Of a stretch of DNA of 64,000 bases, positions 45,485 to 54,871 are shown in pieces. Source of the stretch: Siccirubricoccus deserti. GTDB taxonomy: Bacteria; Pseudomonadota; Alphaproteobacteria; Acetobacterales; Acetobacteraceae. The DNA lies in the NCBI RefSeq assembly GCF_014283215.1, contig NZ_JACOMF010000015.1, forward strand, positions 1-64,000, given 5' to 3'. The first letter of the stretch is position 1; each line of letters begins with the position of its first letter. Position numbers and translations under genes: made by a program. Below the pieces are notes generated by a model that was not told where the DNA came from, did no database searches, and saw only the letters and a program-made list of their open reading frames with translations.

Positions 45485-45970
45485 TCAGGCCGCCTTCAGC
45501 GCCTCGCGCAGCTTGGTCTCCTGCTCGGCGGTGAGGTTGGTGCGCAGCACCGTGCCGCCGAACGCCGCCATGGCGGGCAGCACCTTATCGGCGGTCACCT
45601 TGCGCACCAGCACGCAGAGCGCGGCCTGGCCAGGGTTAAGCGCCCCTGCCGCATCCTTCAGGAAGTTGTCGTCGATGCCAATGTCGGTGAGGTAGCCGCT
45701 CAAGGCGCCCGCCCCGGCCCCGAATGCCGCGCCGAGCAGCGGATTGAGGAACAGCATGCCGATGATCGCGCCCCACAGCCCGCCAGAGGCCGCGCCGGCC
45801 GCCGTGGTGTTGATCAACTGGTTCAGCTTCACGCTGCCATCGGTCTGGCGCACCGCAACCACGGCGTCGCCAAGCTCGATAAGATACTCCTTCTGGAGTT
45901 CAAACAGTTTCTCTCGCGCAGCCTCGGCCTTCGCTTCGTTCTCATAGGCGATGATGACGAGATCGGCCAT
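45485..45970 (-). CDS. DUF1269 membrane protein
   Basis: 161 residues. MADLVIIAYENEAKAEAAREKL, then an acidic/hydrophobic strand and a central glycine/alanine-rich membrane hairpin (GGLWGAIIGMLFLNPLLG, AAFGAGAGALSGYLTD), match DUF1269. The family is found near stress and membrane-homeostasis genes and has no settled function. It stands alone, downstream of the RND pump genes in the same direction but separated by about 100 bases with hairpin-forming repeats. Confidence 0.88.
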   Translation of the reverse strand: MADLVIIAYENEAKAEAAREKLFELQKEYLIELGDAVVAVRQTDGSVKLNQLINTTAAGAASGGLWGAIIGMLFLNPLLGAAFGAGAGALSGYLTDIGIDDNFLKDAAGALNPGQAALCVLVRKVTADKVLPAMAAFGGTVLRTNLTAEQETKLREALKAA

Positions 45971-46068
45971 GGTCCGCTCCTGCTCTCCGGGTCGCGCCTG
46001 CTAACACGGGGCGGGGCAGGAGGGAGGCAAGAACGCGTGATCCTGCCACGCCTCCCGCGCTCTGCCGC

Positions 46069-49000
46069 TCAGCCGGTTGCGGCCTGGTCCGGCGCGGTGG
46101 CGCGCCGCCGCGCCACCGTCCGCGCCACGACATAGAACAATGGCGTGAACAGCAACCCGAACAAGGTCACGCCGAGCATGCCGTAGAACACCGCGACACC
46201 CAGGCTCTGCCGCATCTCGGCACCGGCGCCGGTCGCCACGGTCAGCGGCAGCACGCCGAGGATGAAGGCCAGGCTGGTCATCAGGATCGGCCGCAACCGG
46301 GTTTGCGCCGCCGCCGCCGCGGCCTCCCACCGCGTCGCCCCGGCCAGCTCCGCCGCACGAGCGAATTCGACGATGAGGATCGCGTTCTTCGCCGCCAGCC
46401 CGACCAGCACCACCAGCCCGACCTGCACCAGCACATTGTTATCGAGCCCGGCATGACCGATCCCGAGCAGCGCCGCCAGCACCGACATCGGCGCGATCAT
46501 CACCACCGCCAGCGGCAGCAGCCAGCTTTCGTACATCGCCGCCAGCACCAGGAAGACGAAGACCACCGCCATGCCGAATGCGATCGGCGCGGTGTTGCCG
46601 GCGATGCTTTCCTGCAAGGCGAGCTCCGTCCATTCATAGCCGAAGCCCTCTGGCAGGCTGGACCGCAGCACCTCCTCCATCGCCGCTATCGCCTGGCCGG
46701 TGGAAATGCCGGGCAGCGCAGCGCCCTGCACCTCGGCCGCCGGGAACAGGTTGTAGCGCGGCACTCGGTAGGGGCCTGAGGTTTCGTGGAAAGTGGCGAC
46801 GCTGCCGAGCGGCACCATGCCGCCGCTGTCGGCCCGGCTGCGCAGCCGGGCGATATCCTCGATCGCCATGCGGTGCTGCATGTCGGCCTGGGCGGTAACC
46901 CGCCAGGTGCGGCCGAGCAGGTTGAAGTCATTGACGAAGGCCGAGCCCAGGTAGATCCCCATCGCCTCATGCACGCGGGAGATCGGCACGCCGAGCATCT
47001 CCGCCCGGGTCCGGTCGATGTCGGCGCGAATCTGCGGCGTCGCGGTATTGAACAGGCTGAAGGCGAAGCCGATCCCCGGTGCGCCGTTCGCCGCCGCCAG
47101 CACCTGCCGGGTCGCCTGCTCCAGCGCCTGCGGGCCGCGGCCGGCGCGATCCTGGATCATCAGCTTGAAGCCACCACCGGTGCCGATGCCCGGCACCGGC
47201 GGTGGCGGCAGCACCAGCGCCAGCGCATCCTCCTCGCCGCCCAGCCGTTGCTGCAGATCCGCCAGGATCCGGTTGCTGGTCAGGCCAAGCGGCGCCCGCT
47301 CCTCGAAGGGCTTGAGACCGGCGAAGACCACACCGGTGTTCGGCGCATTGGTGAAGGTCGCGCCATCGAAGCCGACGAAGGCCACCGCATCGGCAACGCC
47401 CGGCGTCGCCATGATCGTCTCCGAGGCACGGCGGACCACCGCATCGGTCCGGCTGAGGCTGGCGCCGGGCGGCAGCTGGAATGCGGCGATCAGATAGCCA
47501 CGGTCAAGTGCCGGAATCAGCCCGGTCGGCGTGGCCAGCACACGCTGTCCGGTCGCTACCAGCAGCCCGGCATAGAGCAGCAGCAGGATCACCGGCAGCC
47601 GCACCAGCCGCCGGGTCAGCCCGCCATAGCCGAGCGACAACCGATCGAACAGCCGGTTGAAGCCGCGGAAGAACAGCCCGACCGGCGCCAGCAGCCGGTT
47701 GCGCGGCGCGGCATGGCCATGCGGCTTCAGCAGCAGCCCCGCCAGCGCCGGCGACAAGGTCAGCGAAACCACCGCCGAGAGCAGCGTCGCGACCGAGATC
47801 GTCACCGCGAACTGCTTGTAGAAGGCACCGGAGATGCCGGTGATGAAGGCGGTCGGCACAAAGACCGCGACCAGCACCAGGGCGATCGCGATCAGCGCGA
47901 AGCCGACCTCGTCCATGGTGCGCCGCGTCGCTTCCAGCGGCGAAAGGCCGGCGGCCATGTGCCGCTCGGCATTCTCCACCACCACGATGGCGTCGTCGAC
48001 GACGATGCCGATGGCGAGGATCAGCCCGAACATCGTCAGCGTGTTCAGGGTGAAGCCGAGCGCCAGCAGCACGGCGAAGGTGCCGACGATGGAGACCGGG
48101 ATGGCCAGCAGCGGGATCACCGCGGCGCGCCAGTTCTGCAGGAACAGGATCACCACCAGCACCACCAGCAGCACGGCCTCGGCGAAGGTGTGCAGCACGG
48201 CTTCCATGCTCTGGGCGATGAAGCGCGTCGGGTCGTAGACCACGCTCCAGCCGATGCCGGACGGGAAGCCGGCGGCGGCCTCCTCCATGGTGCGGCGGAC
48301 CGCAACCGCGGTCTCCAGCGCGTTGCTGCCGGGCCGCTGGAAGATGACGATGGCGGTCGCCACCTGGTTGTTCAGCAGCGCATTGATCGTGTAGTCGGCG
48401 GCGCCGATCTCGGTGCGCGCCACGTCGCGCAGCCGGACCGGGGCGCCGCCGCTGCCGGTGGCCACCACCTGCTCGTCGAATTGCTCCGGTGTGGCAAGGC
48501 GGCCGAGCGCCTGCACGCTCACCTCGAACGCCCCCGCCTCGGCGGCGCGGGGTGCCTGGCCGATGGCGCCGGCGGCCACCTGGGCATTCGCCCGGCGCAG
48601 CGCCTCCACCACCTCGCCCGGCGCCATGCCGCGCGCGGCGACGCGGTCGGGGTCGAGCCAGACCCGCATTGCGTAATCGCGGGCGCCGAAGACCTGGGCA
48701 TCGCCGACGCCATCGATCCGGGTCAGCCGGTCCTTGATCGCCAGTGTGGCGAAATTGGAGACGTATTCCGGGCTGCGGCTGCTATCGGGCGAGGTCATGT
48801 GCACGACCATCAGCAGGTCCGGCGAGGCCTTCTTCACCGTGATGCCGAGCCGCCGGACATCCTCCGGCAACCGCGGCTCGGCAATGGCGACGCGGTTCTG
48901 CACCAGCACCTGGGCCTGGTCCACGTCGGTGCCCTGGCGGAACACCACGCTGATCGTCACCCGCCCATCGCCGGTGGATTGGGAGGAGAGGTAGAGCATG

Positions 49001-49227
49001 CCGTCCACCCCGTTCACCTCCTGCTCGATCGGCCCGGCGACGGTCTGGGCGATGGTCTCCGCCGAGGCACCGGGATAGAGCGCCGTCACCTGCACGGTCG
49101 GCGGCGCGATATCCGGATACTCGGCCACCGGCAGGCGCATAGCGGCGATGGCGCCGACCAGGGTGATGGCGATGGAGATGACCGCGGCGAAGACCGGGCG
49201 GTCGATGAAGAAGCGGGCGAGGCGCAT
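46069..49227 (-). CDS. RND efflux pump inner-membrane subunit (HAE1, AcrB/MexB-like)
   Basis: 1052 residues, full length for the family. It has the N-terminal FFIDRPVFAAVISI, the proton-relay aspartates in GIVVDDAIVVVENAERH, the matching lysine in GLAAKNAILIVEFAR, and two large periplasmic loops. It forms a proton-driven trimer that expels drugs, solvents or dyes. The adaptor gene lies 42 bases upstream in the same operon. No outer-membrane factor (TolC/OprM) gene is present, so that part must come from elsewhere. Confidence 0.95.
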   Translation of the reverse strand: MRLARFFIDRPVFAAVISIAITLVGAIAAMRLPVAEYPDIAPPTVQVTALYPGASAETIAQTVAGPIEQEVNGVDGMLYLSSQSTGDGRVTISVVFRQGTDVDQAQVLVQNRVAIAEPRLPEDVRRLGITVKKASPDLLMVVHMTSPDSSRSPEYVSNFATLAIKDRLTRIDGVGDAQVFGARDYAMRVWLDPDRVAARGMAPGEVVEALRRANAQVAAGAIGQAPRAAEAGAFEVSVQALGRLATPEQFDEQVVATGSGGAPVRLRDVARTEIGAADYTINALLNNQVATAIVIFQRPGSNALETAVAVRRTMEEAAAGFPSGIGWSVVYDPTRFIAQSMEAVLHTFAEAVLLVVLVVILFLQNWRAAVIPLLAIPVSIVGTFAVLLALGFTLNTLTMFGLILAIGIVVDDAIVVVENAERHMAAGLSPLEATRRTMDEVGFALIAIALVLVAVFVPTAFITGISGAFYKQFAVTISVATLLSAVVSLTLSPALAGLLLKPHGHAAPRNRLLAPVGLFFRGFNRLFDRLSLGYGGLTRRLVRLPVILLLLYAGLLVATGQRVLATPTGLIPALDRGYLIAAFQLPPGASLSRTDAVVRRASETIMATPGVADAVAFVGFDGATFTNAPNTGVVFAGLKPFEERAPLGLTSNRILADLQQRLGGEEDALALVLPPPPVPGIGTGGGFKLMIQDRAGRGPQALEQATRQVLAAANGAPGIGFAFSLFNTATPQIRADIDRTRAEMLGVPISRVHEAMGIYLGSAFVNDFNLLGRTWRVTAQADMQHRMAIEDIARLRSRADSGGMVPLGSVATFHETSGPYRVPRYNLFPAAEVQGAALPGISTGQAIAAMEEVLRSSLPEGFGYEWTELALQESIAGNTAPIAFGMAVVFVFLVLAAMYESWLLPLAVVMIAPMSVLAALLGIGHAGLDNNVLVQVGLVVLVGLAAKNAILIVEFARAAELAGATRWEAAAAAAQTRLRPILMTSLAFILGVLPLTVATGAGAEMRQSLGVAVFYGMLGVTLFGLLFTPLFYVVARTVARRRATAPDQAATG

Positions 49228-49269
49228 GGTGCGGGATGTCCTGTCGGGGGCGGACGCCGCCCCTCCTGC

Positions 49270-50481
49270 TTACTCGGCGGAGGCGAGCGGGCTGGGGCCG
49301 ATGCGGCCGGGCTCCGCGGTGACATGCGATCCCGGCCGCGCCCGGTGCAGGCCGCCGATGATCACTCGGTCCTCCGGCGCCAGCCCGGAGCGCACCACCC
49401 GCAGCCCCTGGACCAGCGGGCCGAGTTGCACAGTGCGGGGCGCGACGGTGCCGTCCGGTGTCACGGTCAGCACCATCCGGCCGGACTGGTCGGCCACCAC
49501 CGCCGCGTCGGGCACCAGCAGCGCCGGCACATCCCCGGCGAACAGCCGGAGCCGGGCGAAGCTGCCGGGGGTCAGGAACAGCTCGGGGTTGGCCACCACA
49601 GCGCGGCCACGGATGGTGCCGCTGCGGCCGTCGAAGGTGCTGTCGACGAAATCCACCCGGCCTTCATGGCCGAACCCGGTCTCGTCCAGCAGACGGAGCT
49701 GAACCTGCACCCCGGCCTCGCCGGCCGCTGGGCGAAAGCCGCCGGCCGCGGCGCTGGCATAGCGGAGGTACTGCGCCTCGCTGGCATCGAAGCTGACATA
49801 CACCGGGTCGAGCGCGACCAGGGTGGTGAGCAGGGTGGTGCCCTGCTGCACCAGATTCCCGGCATCCACCCGGCGGTCGCTGACGCGGCCAGGGCGGGGG
49901 GCGCGGATCTCCGAGAACTCCAGGTCGAGTTCGGCCTGCTGCAAGGCGGCACGGGCGGCGGCCAGGCCGGCCTGGGCCTCGCGCAGGCTGCTGCGCCTGG
50001 TGTCCATCTCGGCTTCCGGCGCGAAGCGCTGGGCGACCAGCGGCGTGTAGCGCTGCACCTGCTGCTCGGCGAGGGTCAGCCGCGCCTCGGCCCGGCCCAG
50101 CTCTGCCCGGGCACTGTCCACCGCGATCTGGAAGGGGCGGCGGTCCAGGGTGAAGAGCAGGTCGCCCGTCCGCACCAGCGCGCCATCCCGGAAATGCACC
50201 TGCGTCACCTGACCGGAGACGCGGGGGCGGATCTCCACCCGGGCGGAAGGCTCGATGCGCCCGGTGTGCTCATCCCATTGGGTGACGGAGCGGGAGAGCG
50301 GCGTGGCGACGGTCACCGGTGGCGCCGACGGGGCGCCCTGGGCAGAAGCGGGGGGAGCCATCGGGGGAAGCAGGGTGGCGCCGGCGCCCAGCGCCGCCAC
50401 CAGAACGATCCGGTTCAGCCAGGGATTCCAGGAACTTCCGGCGATCCGGCCCGATTGAGCCTTGTGCTGGTCAGGGGACAT
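49270..50481 (-). CDS. RND efflux periplasmic adaptor (membrane-fusion protein)
   Basis: 403 residues from ATG 50481. A signal or anchor (IVLVAALGAGATLLPP, cleavage near ASAQG) is followed by the barrel-sandwich entry VEIRPRVSGQV and the helical hairpin about RAELGRAEARLTLAEQQV. Next come the lipoyl exit IRAPRPGRVSDRRVDAG and the beta-barrel with LFLTPGSFARLRLF. The adaptor links the pump to an outer-membrane channel. It heads the operon and is divergent from the TetR gene across an inverted-repeat operator. Confidence 0.93.
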   Translation of the reverse strand: MSPDQHKAQSGRIAGSSWNPWLNRIVLVAALGAGATLLPPMAPPASAQGAPSAPPVTVATPLSRSVTQWDEHTGRIEPSARVEIRPRVSGQVTQVHFRDGALVRTGDLLFTLDRRPFQIAVDSARAELGRAEARLTLAEQQVQRYTPLVAQRFAPEAEMDTRRSSLREAQAGLAAARAALQQAELDLEFSEIRAPRPGRVSDRRVDAGNLVQQGTTLLTTLVALDPVYVSFDASEAQYLRYASAAAGGFRPAAGEAGVQVQLRLLDETGFGHEGRVDFVDSTFDGRSGTIRGRAVVANPELFLTPGSFARLRLFAGDVPALLVPDAAVVADQSGRMVLTVTPDGTVAPRTVQLGPLVQGLRVVRSGLAPEDRVIIGGLHRARPGSHVTAEPGRIGPSPLASAE

Positions 50482-50499
50482 GCCAATCTCCGAGGCCGA

Positions 50500-50546
50500 A
50501 TGATACCGACCGGTCCGTCCCCAAATAAGTGACCGGTCAGTATCAT
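50500..50546. promoter_or_regulatory. TetR-type operator between pump and regulator
   Basis: ATGATACCGACCGGTC (50500-50515) and GACCGGTCAGTATCAT (50531-50546) are inverted copies that match at 15 of 16 positions. Each also contains the palindrome GACCGGTC. The pair lies in the 124-base gap between the divergent adaptor and TetR genes, as expected for autoregulation and pump repression. Confidence 0.85.
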
Positions 50547-50605
50547 CAAGAGGAATTTTTGCGGCGCCGCACAATTCCGGTCCGCTGAGAGGAGAGCCCG
50601 CCACC

Positions 50606-51184
50606 ATGTCCCGCGCCACGGCCGACCGCCCGAAGGCCGCCGAACGCATCCAGACCGCCGCCAAGGACCTGTTCTACCGCCATGGCATCCGCGCCACCGG
50701 TATCGAGGAAGTCTGCCGGGTGGCGGAAGCGACCAAGATGAGCCTGTACCGGAGCTATCCCAGCAAGGACGCCCTGGTCGCCGCCATCCTGTGCGAGGAC
50801 GCCGCGGCCTATGATGCCTGGTTCGTGGCGGTGACAGCCGAGGCGGCGGAACCCGCGGCGAAGCTACGAGCACTGGTTTCGGCCATCGGGGCGAAGCTGG
50901 AGCATCCGGAGTACCGCGGCTGTCCCCTGCTGCTGGCGCAGGCCGAATTCCCCGACCCGGACCACCCGACGCATCAGCTGGTGGCGGCGCACAAGACCCG
51001 GATGCGGGAAGGCCTGGCACAACTCGCGGCGGAAGCCGGCGCGGCGGAGCCGGCGCGGCTGGCCGATACGCTGGCGCTGCTGGTCGATGGCGCCTGGGCG
51101 GCAATGCCCTATCTTGGCGGCCGCCGGGCGGCGGAGGTGCTGCGCCATGGCGCGGAGGTCGTCCTGTCGGACGCTTTGCGCTAG
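50606..51184 (+). CDS. TetR/AcrR-family transcriptional regulator
   Basis: 192 residues. The N-terminal helix-turn-helix is clear (RIQTAAKDLFYRHGIRAT, EEVCRVAEATKMSLYRSYPS), followed by a helical ligand domain with a GCPLLLAQAEF core. It is divergent from the RND adaptor/pump operon with a strong inverted-repeat operator between them. It probably represses the pump and itself until a toxic ligand binds. Confidence 0.92.
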   Translation: MSRATADRPKAAERIQTAAKDLFYRHGIRATGIEEVCRVAEATKMSLYRSYPSKDALVAAILCEDAAAYDAWFVAVTAEAAEPAAKLRALVSAIGAKLEHPEYRGCPLLLAQAEFPDPDHPTHQLVAAHKTRMREGLAQLAAEAGAAEPARLADTLALLVDGAWAAMPYLGGRRAAEVLRHGAEVVLSDALR

Positions 51185-51282
51185 AGCGGATCGCCGGAAT
51201 GCTGGGCGCATGGAGGCGTGAATCTGCTCTGAAAGCAACAAGTTAGAGCGGAACGCAGCCCCAACCGGACTGCATTCCGCTC
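51181..51282. repeat. Two palindromes of the AGAGCGGA type
   Basis: GAGCGGAACGCAG (51246-51258) faces CTGCATTCCGCTC (51270-51282), 12 of 13 bases paired. Just before it a looser palindrome runs from TAGAGCGGA at the TetR stop (51182-51190) to TCTGCTCT (51223-51230). The words match those near 2.0 and 59.5 kb. They may also end the TetR transcript. Confidence 0.65.
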
Positions 51283-51322
51283 CAGCTGCGCGGGCCGTGC
51301 GGCCTTGGCCGGAGGCCGCGTC

Positions 51323-52729
51323 GTGAGTGACGACTCCACCATCACCTCGATCCTTGGCGTGGCCTGGGGCGGCTGCGTGCTGCTCTGCCTCTGGTTCGCA
51401 GTCGAGATCCTGCGCTCACGGCGGCAGGAGCAGGCGGTGACCGCCTGGCTGCTGCTATTCATCCTGTCCCCGCCGGTCGGCGTCGTGGCCTATCTCGCCC
51501 TTGGGGCGCGCAAGCTGCGCCGCCGGGCGGCGCGCAAGGCGCAGCCGGCCGAACGATCGGCGGGAGCGCAGGCGGATTGCGTGGCGGTCAACGGCCTCGA
51601 CCGCCTAGTCCAGTCGCATGGCCTGCCCGCCGCCACCGCGGGCAATGCGGTGGCGCTGCGCACCACCCCGGCGACTGCCTATGCGGCGGTGCTCGACCTC
51701 ATTGACCGGGCCGAGGAGACCCTTTGGGTCACGACCTATATCCTCGGCACCGACCGGGTGGCGCAGGAGATCCTTCGGCGGCTCGCCGCGCGGGCAGCTG
51801 CGGGGGTGCAGGTCCGGCTGCTGATCGACGACGTCGGCTCGAAGGATCTGCGCGACGCGGCGCTGGCGCCGCTGGTCGCGGCAGGTGGCAGGGTGGAGCG
51901 CTTCATGCCGGCCTCGCTCATCCCGTGGCCGCGCCACTACGCCAACCTGCGCAATCACCGCAAGATCATCATCGCCGATCGCCGCCGCGCCTGGAGCGGC
52001 GGGATGAACCTCGCGGAGGAGTACCTCGGCACGAAGCCGGTCGCCAACCGCTTCCGCGACCTGTCCTTCGTCATCGAGGGCCCGGCGGCAGCGGTCTATG
52101 CCGAGGTCTTCGCCGCGGACTGGCTGGATGCCGCCGGCGAGGACCTGCGGGCCGCGCGTCCCTGGGAGGCGCTGCCGGCGCGGGAGGCCGGCTCGGGCGT
52201 GGTCCAGGTCGTGCCGAGCGGGCCGGAGTTCGACGGCGACCCGCTGCATGACCTGCTGCTCGACATGGCGCATCGGGCACAGCGCCGTCTCTGGATCGTC
52301 ACCCCCTATTTCGTGCCTGATGCAGCCATGCTGAAGGCGCTGACCGTGGCGGCGCGGCATGGGGTGGAGGTGACGGTCGTGACCAACCGCAGCTCCGACG
52401 CCGGCTTTGTCGACTTCGCCAGCATTCCCTATCTGCGGGCGGTGGTCGGGGCGGGCGGGAAGGTGTTGCGATTACGTAACGGTCTGATGCACGCCAAGGC
52501 GGTGATCGTCGACGACGCACTGGCGCTCGCCGGCACTGCCAATCTGGACCAGCGCAGCCTGTTCCTGAATTTCGAGGTCATGGCGCTGTTCCATGGCCCC
52601 GCCGAGACCCGGGCGGTGGCCGATTGGGCCGAGGTGCTGTTCGCCGATTGCGACGGCGAGTTGCCACCGCTCACGCCGGTCCGGCATGTGGCAGAGGGGC
52701 TGGTGCGGCTGTTCGCCCCCGTACTCTGA
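51323..52729 (+). CDS. cls: Cardiolipin synthase (phospholipase D family)
   Basis: GTG 51323 is preferred because GGAGG lies seven bases before it; a TTG at 51305 is an alternative. The 468-residue product has two N-terminal membrane spans (to about residue 60). Two HKD catalytic motifs follow: HRKIIIADRRRAWSGG and HAKAVIVDDALALAGTANLD (each H-x-K-x4-D). It joins two phosphatidylglycerols, or PG with PE, to form cardiolipin at the inner membrane. It is monocistronic. Confidence 0.92.
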   Translation: MSDDSTITSILGVAWGGCVLLCLWFAVEILRSRRQEQAVTAWLLLFILSPPVGVVAYLALGARKLRRRAARKAQPAERSAGAQADCVAVNGLDRLVQSHGLPAATAGNAVALRTTPATAYAAVLDLIDRAEETLWVTTYILGTDRVAQEILRRLAARAAAGVQVRLLIDDVGSKDLRDAALAPLVAAGGRVERFMPASLIPWPRHYANLRNHRKIIIADRRRAWSGGMNLAEEYLGTKPVANRFRDLSFVIEGPAAAVYAEVFAADWLDAAGEDLRAARPWEALPAREAGSGVVQVVPSGPEFDGDPLHDLLLDMAHRAQRRLWIVTPYFVPDAAMLKALTVAARHGVEVTVVTNRSSDAGFVDFASIPYLRAVVGAGGKVLRLRNGLMHAKAVIVDDALALAGTANLDQRSLFLNFEVMALFHGPAETRAVADWAEVLFADCDGELPPLTPVRHVAEGLVRLFAPVL

Positions 52730-52775
52730 GCGCGCGCCCTACCCTGAAATGGCCGGCGCCTGGCGGCGGCGCATC

Positions 52776-53816
52776 CTAGGCGCCCAGTTCGCGCCGGACC
52801 ATCGCCGTGCCCTGCACCAGCGCCCGCAGCTTGCCGAAGGCACGCTCGCGCGGCAGATACTTCATGCCGCAATCCGGCGCCGGCACCAGCCGCTCCGGCG
52901 GCAGCCGCTTCAGCGCGGCGCGGATGCGGTCGGCGACCTCCTCGGCGGATTCCACCTCCGGCGTGCCCAGGTCCAGCACCCCCAGCATGATGGTCTTGCC
53001 CGGCAGATCGCCCAGCACGCCAAGGTCGAGCTTCGGCTGCGCCGCCTCGATGGAGATCTGCGCCGCGCTGGTCCCCGCCAGCTCCGGCAGGAAGGAATAG
53101 CCGGATGGCTTGTCGCCGACCATGGCGGCATAGCCGAAGCAGAGATGCACCACGGTGGTGCCGGGAATGCCTTCCAGCGCGCGGTTGATGGCCGGTATGG
53201 CGTAGCGCCGCGCCAGATCCGGGAAGGCCTGCAGCCAAGGCTCGTCGAGCTGGATCACATCGGCGCCGGCGGCCTTCAACTCGCGGATCTCCTCGTTCAG
53301 CGCCACCGCGTAGTCCATCGCCAGCTCAGCCTCGTCGGCGTAGAACTCGTTCTGGCATTGCCGCGTCATGGTGAAGGGGCCGGGCAAGGTGATCTTCACC
53401 TGACGGTCGGTGTTCGCGCGGCAGAAGGCGACGTCCCGCACCTCCACCGGCCGCACCCGCCTCACCCGGCCAATGACGCGCGGCACCACGGTGGTCTTGC
53501 CGGTGCGGCCCACCACCTCGCCCGGCCGGTCCGGGTCGATGCCATCGAGCGTCGAGGCGAAGTGGTTGGAATAGCTCTCACGACGGATCTCGCCATCGGT
53601 GATGATGTCGATCCCTGCCCGCTCCATGTCGCGGATCGCCAGGATCGTCGCGTCATCCTGCGCCTGGGCGAGGAAGGGCTCCGGCACGCGCCACATCTCC
53701 GGCGCGCGCACCCGTGGCACCAGCCGGGCGCGCAGCGCCTCGTGGTTCATCAGCCAGGCCGGTTGCGGATAGCTGCCGACGACGGTGGTCGGCAGGATGG
53801 GAAGCGGTTGGGCCAT
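52776..53816 (-). CDS. Cobalamin-independent methionine synthase-like (MetE C-domain) protein
   Basis: 346 residues, the size of a single MetE catalytic domain. It opens LPTTVVGSYPQP, and has IITDGEIRRESY, VIQLDEPWLQAF, and the zinc ligands HLCFG (His, Cys), a Glu in SIEAAQP and Cys in PAPDCGMKYL. Short MetE homologues move methyl groups to homocysteine from varied donors, or act on other thiol or selenol substrates. It lacks the MetE N-domain, so the donor may not be methyl-tetrahydrofolate polyglutamate. It is divergent from the broken Bug gene. Confidence 0.88.
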   Translation of the reverse strand: MAQPLPILPTTVVGSYPQPAWLMNHEALRARLVPRVRAPEMWRVPEPFLAQAQDDATILAIRDMERAGIDIITDGEIRRESYSNHFASTLDGIDPDRPGEVVGRTGKTTVVPRVIGRVRRVRPVEVRDVAFCRANTDRQVKITLPGPFTMTRQCQNEFYADEAELAMDYAVALNEEIRELKAAGADVIQLDEPWLQAFPDLARRYAIPAINRALEGIPGTTVVHLCFGYAAMVGDKPSGYSFLPELAGTSAAQISIEAAQPKLDLGVLGDLPGKTIMLGVLDLGTPEVESAEEVADRIRAALKRLPPERLVPAPDCGMKYLPRERAFGKLRALVQGTAMVRRELGA

Positions 53817-53899
53817 TGGCGTGTTCCCTCGATTGTCGCAGCCTAGGCGCCATGCGGAGCGCCCGCTAGGCTGGCGGCAATACCGGGAGGGAAATGATC

Positions 53900-54868
53900 A
53901 TGGCGAAGACCACGCGCCGCGCCCTGGTCGCGGCCGGCTTGGCGAGCGCACCGCTCGCGGCCCTCGGTCAGGGCGGCTGGCCGGGCGAGCGGCCGATCGG
54001 CTTCATTGTGCCCTTCCCGCCCGGCGGCGGCACCGATGTCATGGCCCGCGCCATGCTGCCCTATCTCGAACGCCACCTGCCCGGCGCGCGCTTCGTCGTG
54101 CTGAACCGGCCGGGCGCCGGGGCCGAGGTGGGGTATACCGCACTCGCCACCGCCCCGCCCGACGGCCTCACCATGGGCGTCGTCATCGTGCCGAGCCTGC
54201 AGACCATCACCATCGAGCGCACGCCGCGCTACCGGCTGCAGGACCTCGCCTTCCTCGGCAGCGTGGTGGATGATCCCGGCGGCTTCTTCGTGGCACCCGA
54301 CAGCCCGCTGCGCACCCTCGCCGACCTTGCCGCGCATGCCCGGGCCAATCCGGACAAGGTCGCGGTCGGCACCGCGGGTATCGGTTCGGACGATCACCTG
54401 CTGATGATGGGGTTCGAGCGGATGATCGGCGCCCGCCTCGTGCACATCCCCTTCGCCGGCCAGGCGCCCACCGTCACCGCGCTGCTCGGCCGTCACATCA
54501 CCGTTGCCGCCATGAACATCGGCGAGAGCCTGGAGCTGGTGAAGCAGGGCCAGGTGCGCCCGCTGGCCCAGGCCGCGCCGGAGCGGACGGCGCTCGCCCC
54601 CGATATCCCAACCTTCCGTGAGCAGGGCTTCGCGCTGACCGGCGGCGTGGTGCGCGGGCTGGCGGTCCCGGCCGCGACACCCGCGCCGATCCGCGCCCGG
54701 CTGTAAGCCGCGCTGCTGGCGACGATGGAGGATCCCGCCTGGCAGGCCGACGCGGCCCGGCTCTACCAGCCGCTGCGCCGGATGGACGGCACCAGCTTCG
54801 CCGGGCTGGTGCAGGAGGAAGCCGAGCGGCTGCGCCAGCTCTGGCAAACCCGCCCCTGGAAGGATTGA
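53900..54868 (+). pseudogene. Bug-family receptor with an in-frame stop
   Basis: A normal Bug protein starts at ATG 53900 (ATG 53894 is closer to GGGAGG than usual), with a signal peptide and GFIVPFPPGGGTDVMARA, LNRPGAGAEV and PPDGLTMG. After PAPIRARL the frame hits TAA at 54704-54706. It then continues without a shift for 53 more codons (AALLATMEDPAWQAD...), to a natural TGA at 54866-54868. One base change would restore the gene (for example CAA or GAA). The truncated product would lack the last helix pair. The cyclase gene follows after 3 bases. Confidence 0.82.
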
Positions 54869-54871
54869 CCC

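Noticed and set aside
46786-50532. 1248-codon rightward frame over the RND pump
   Set aside because: The opposite strand has a full AcrB-like protein and adaptor; this frame is an antisense shadow.
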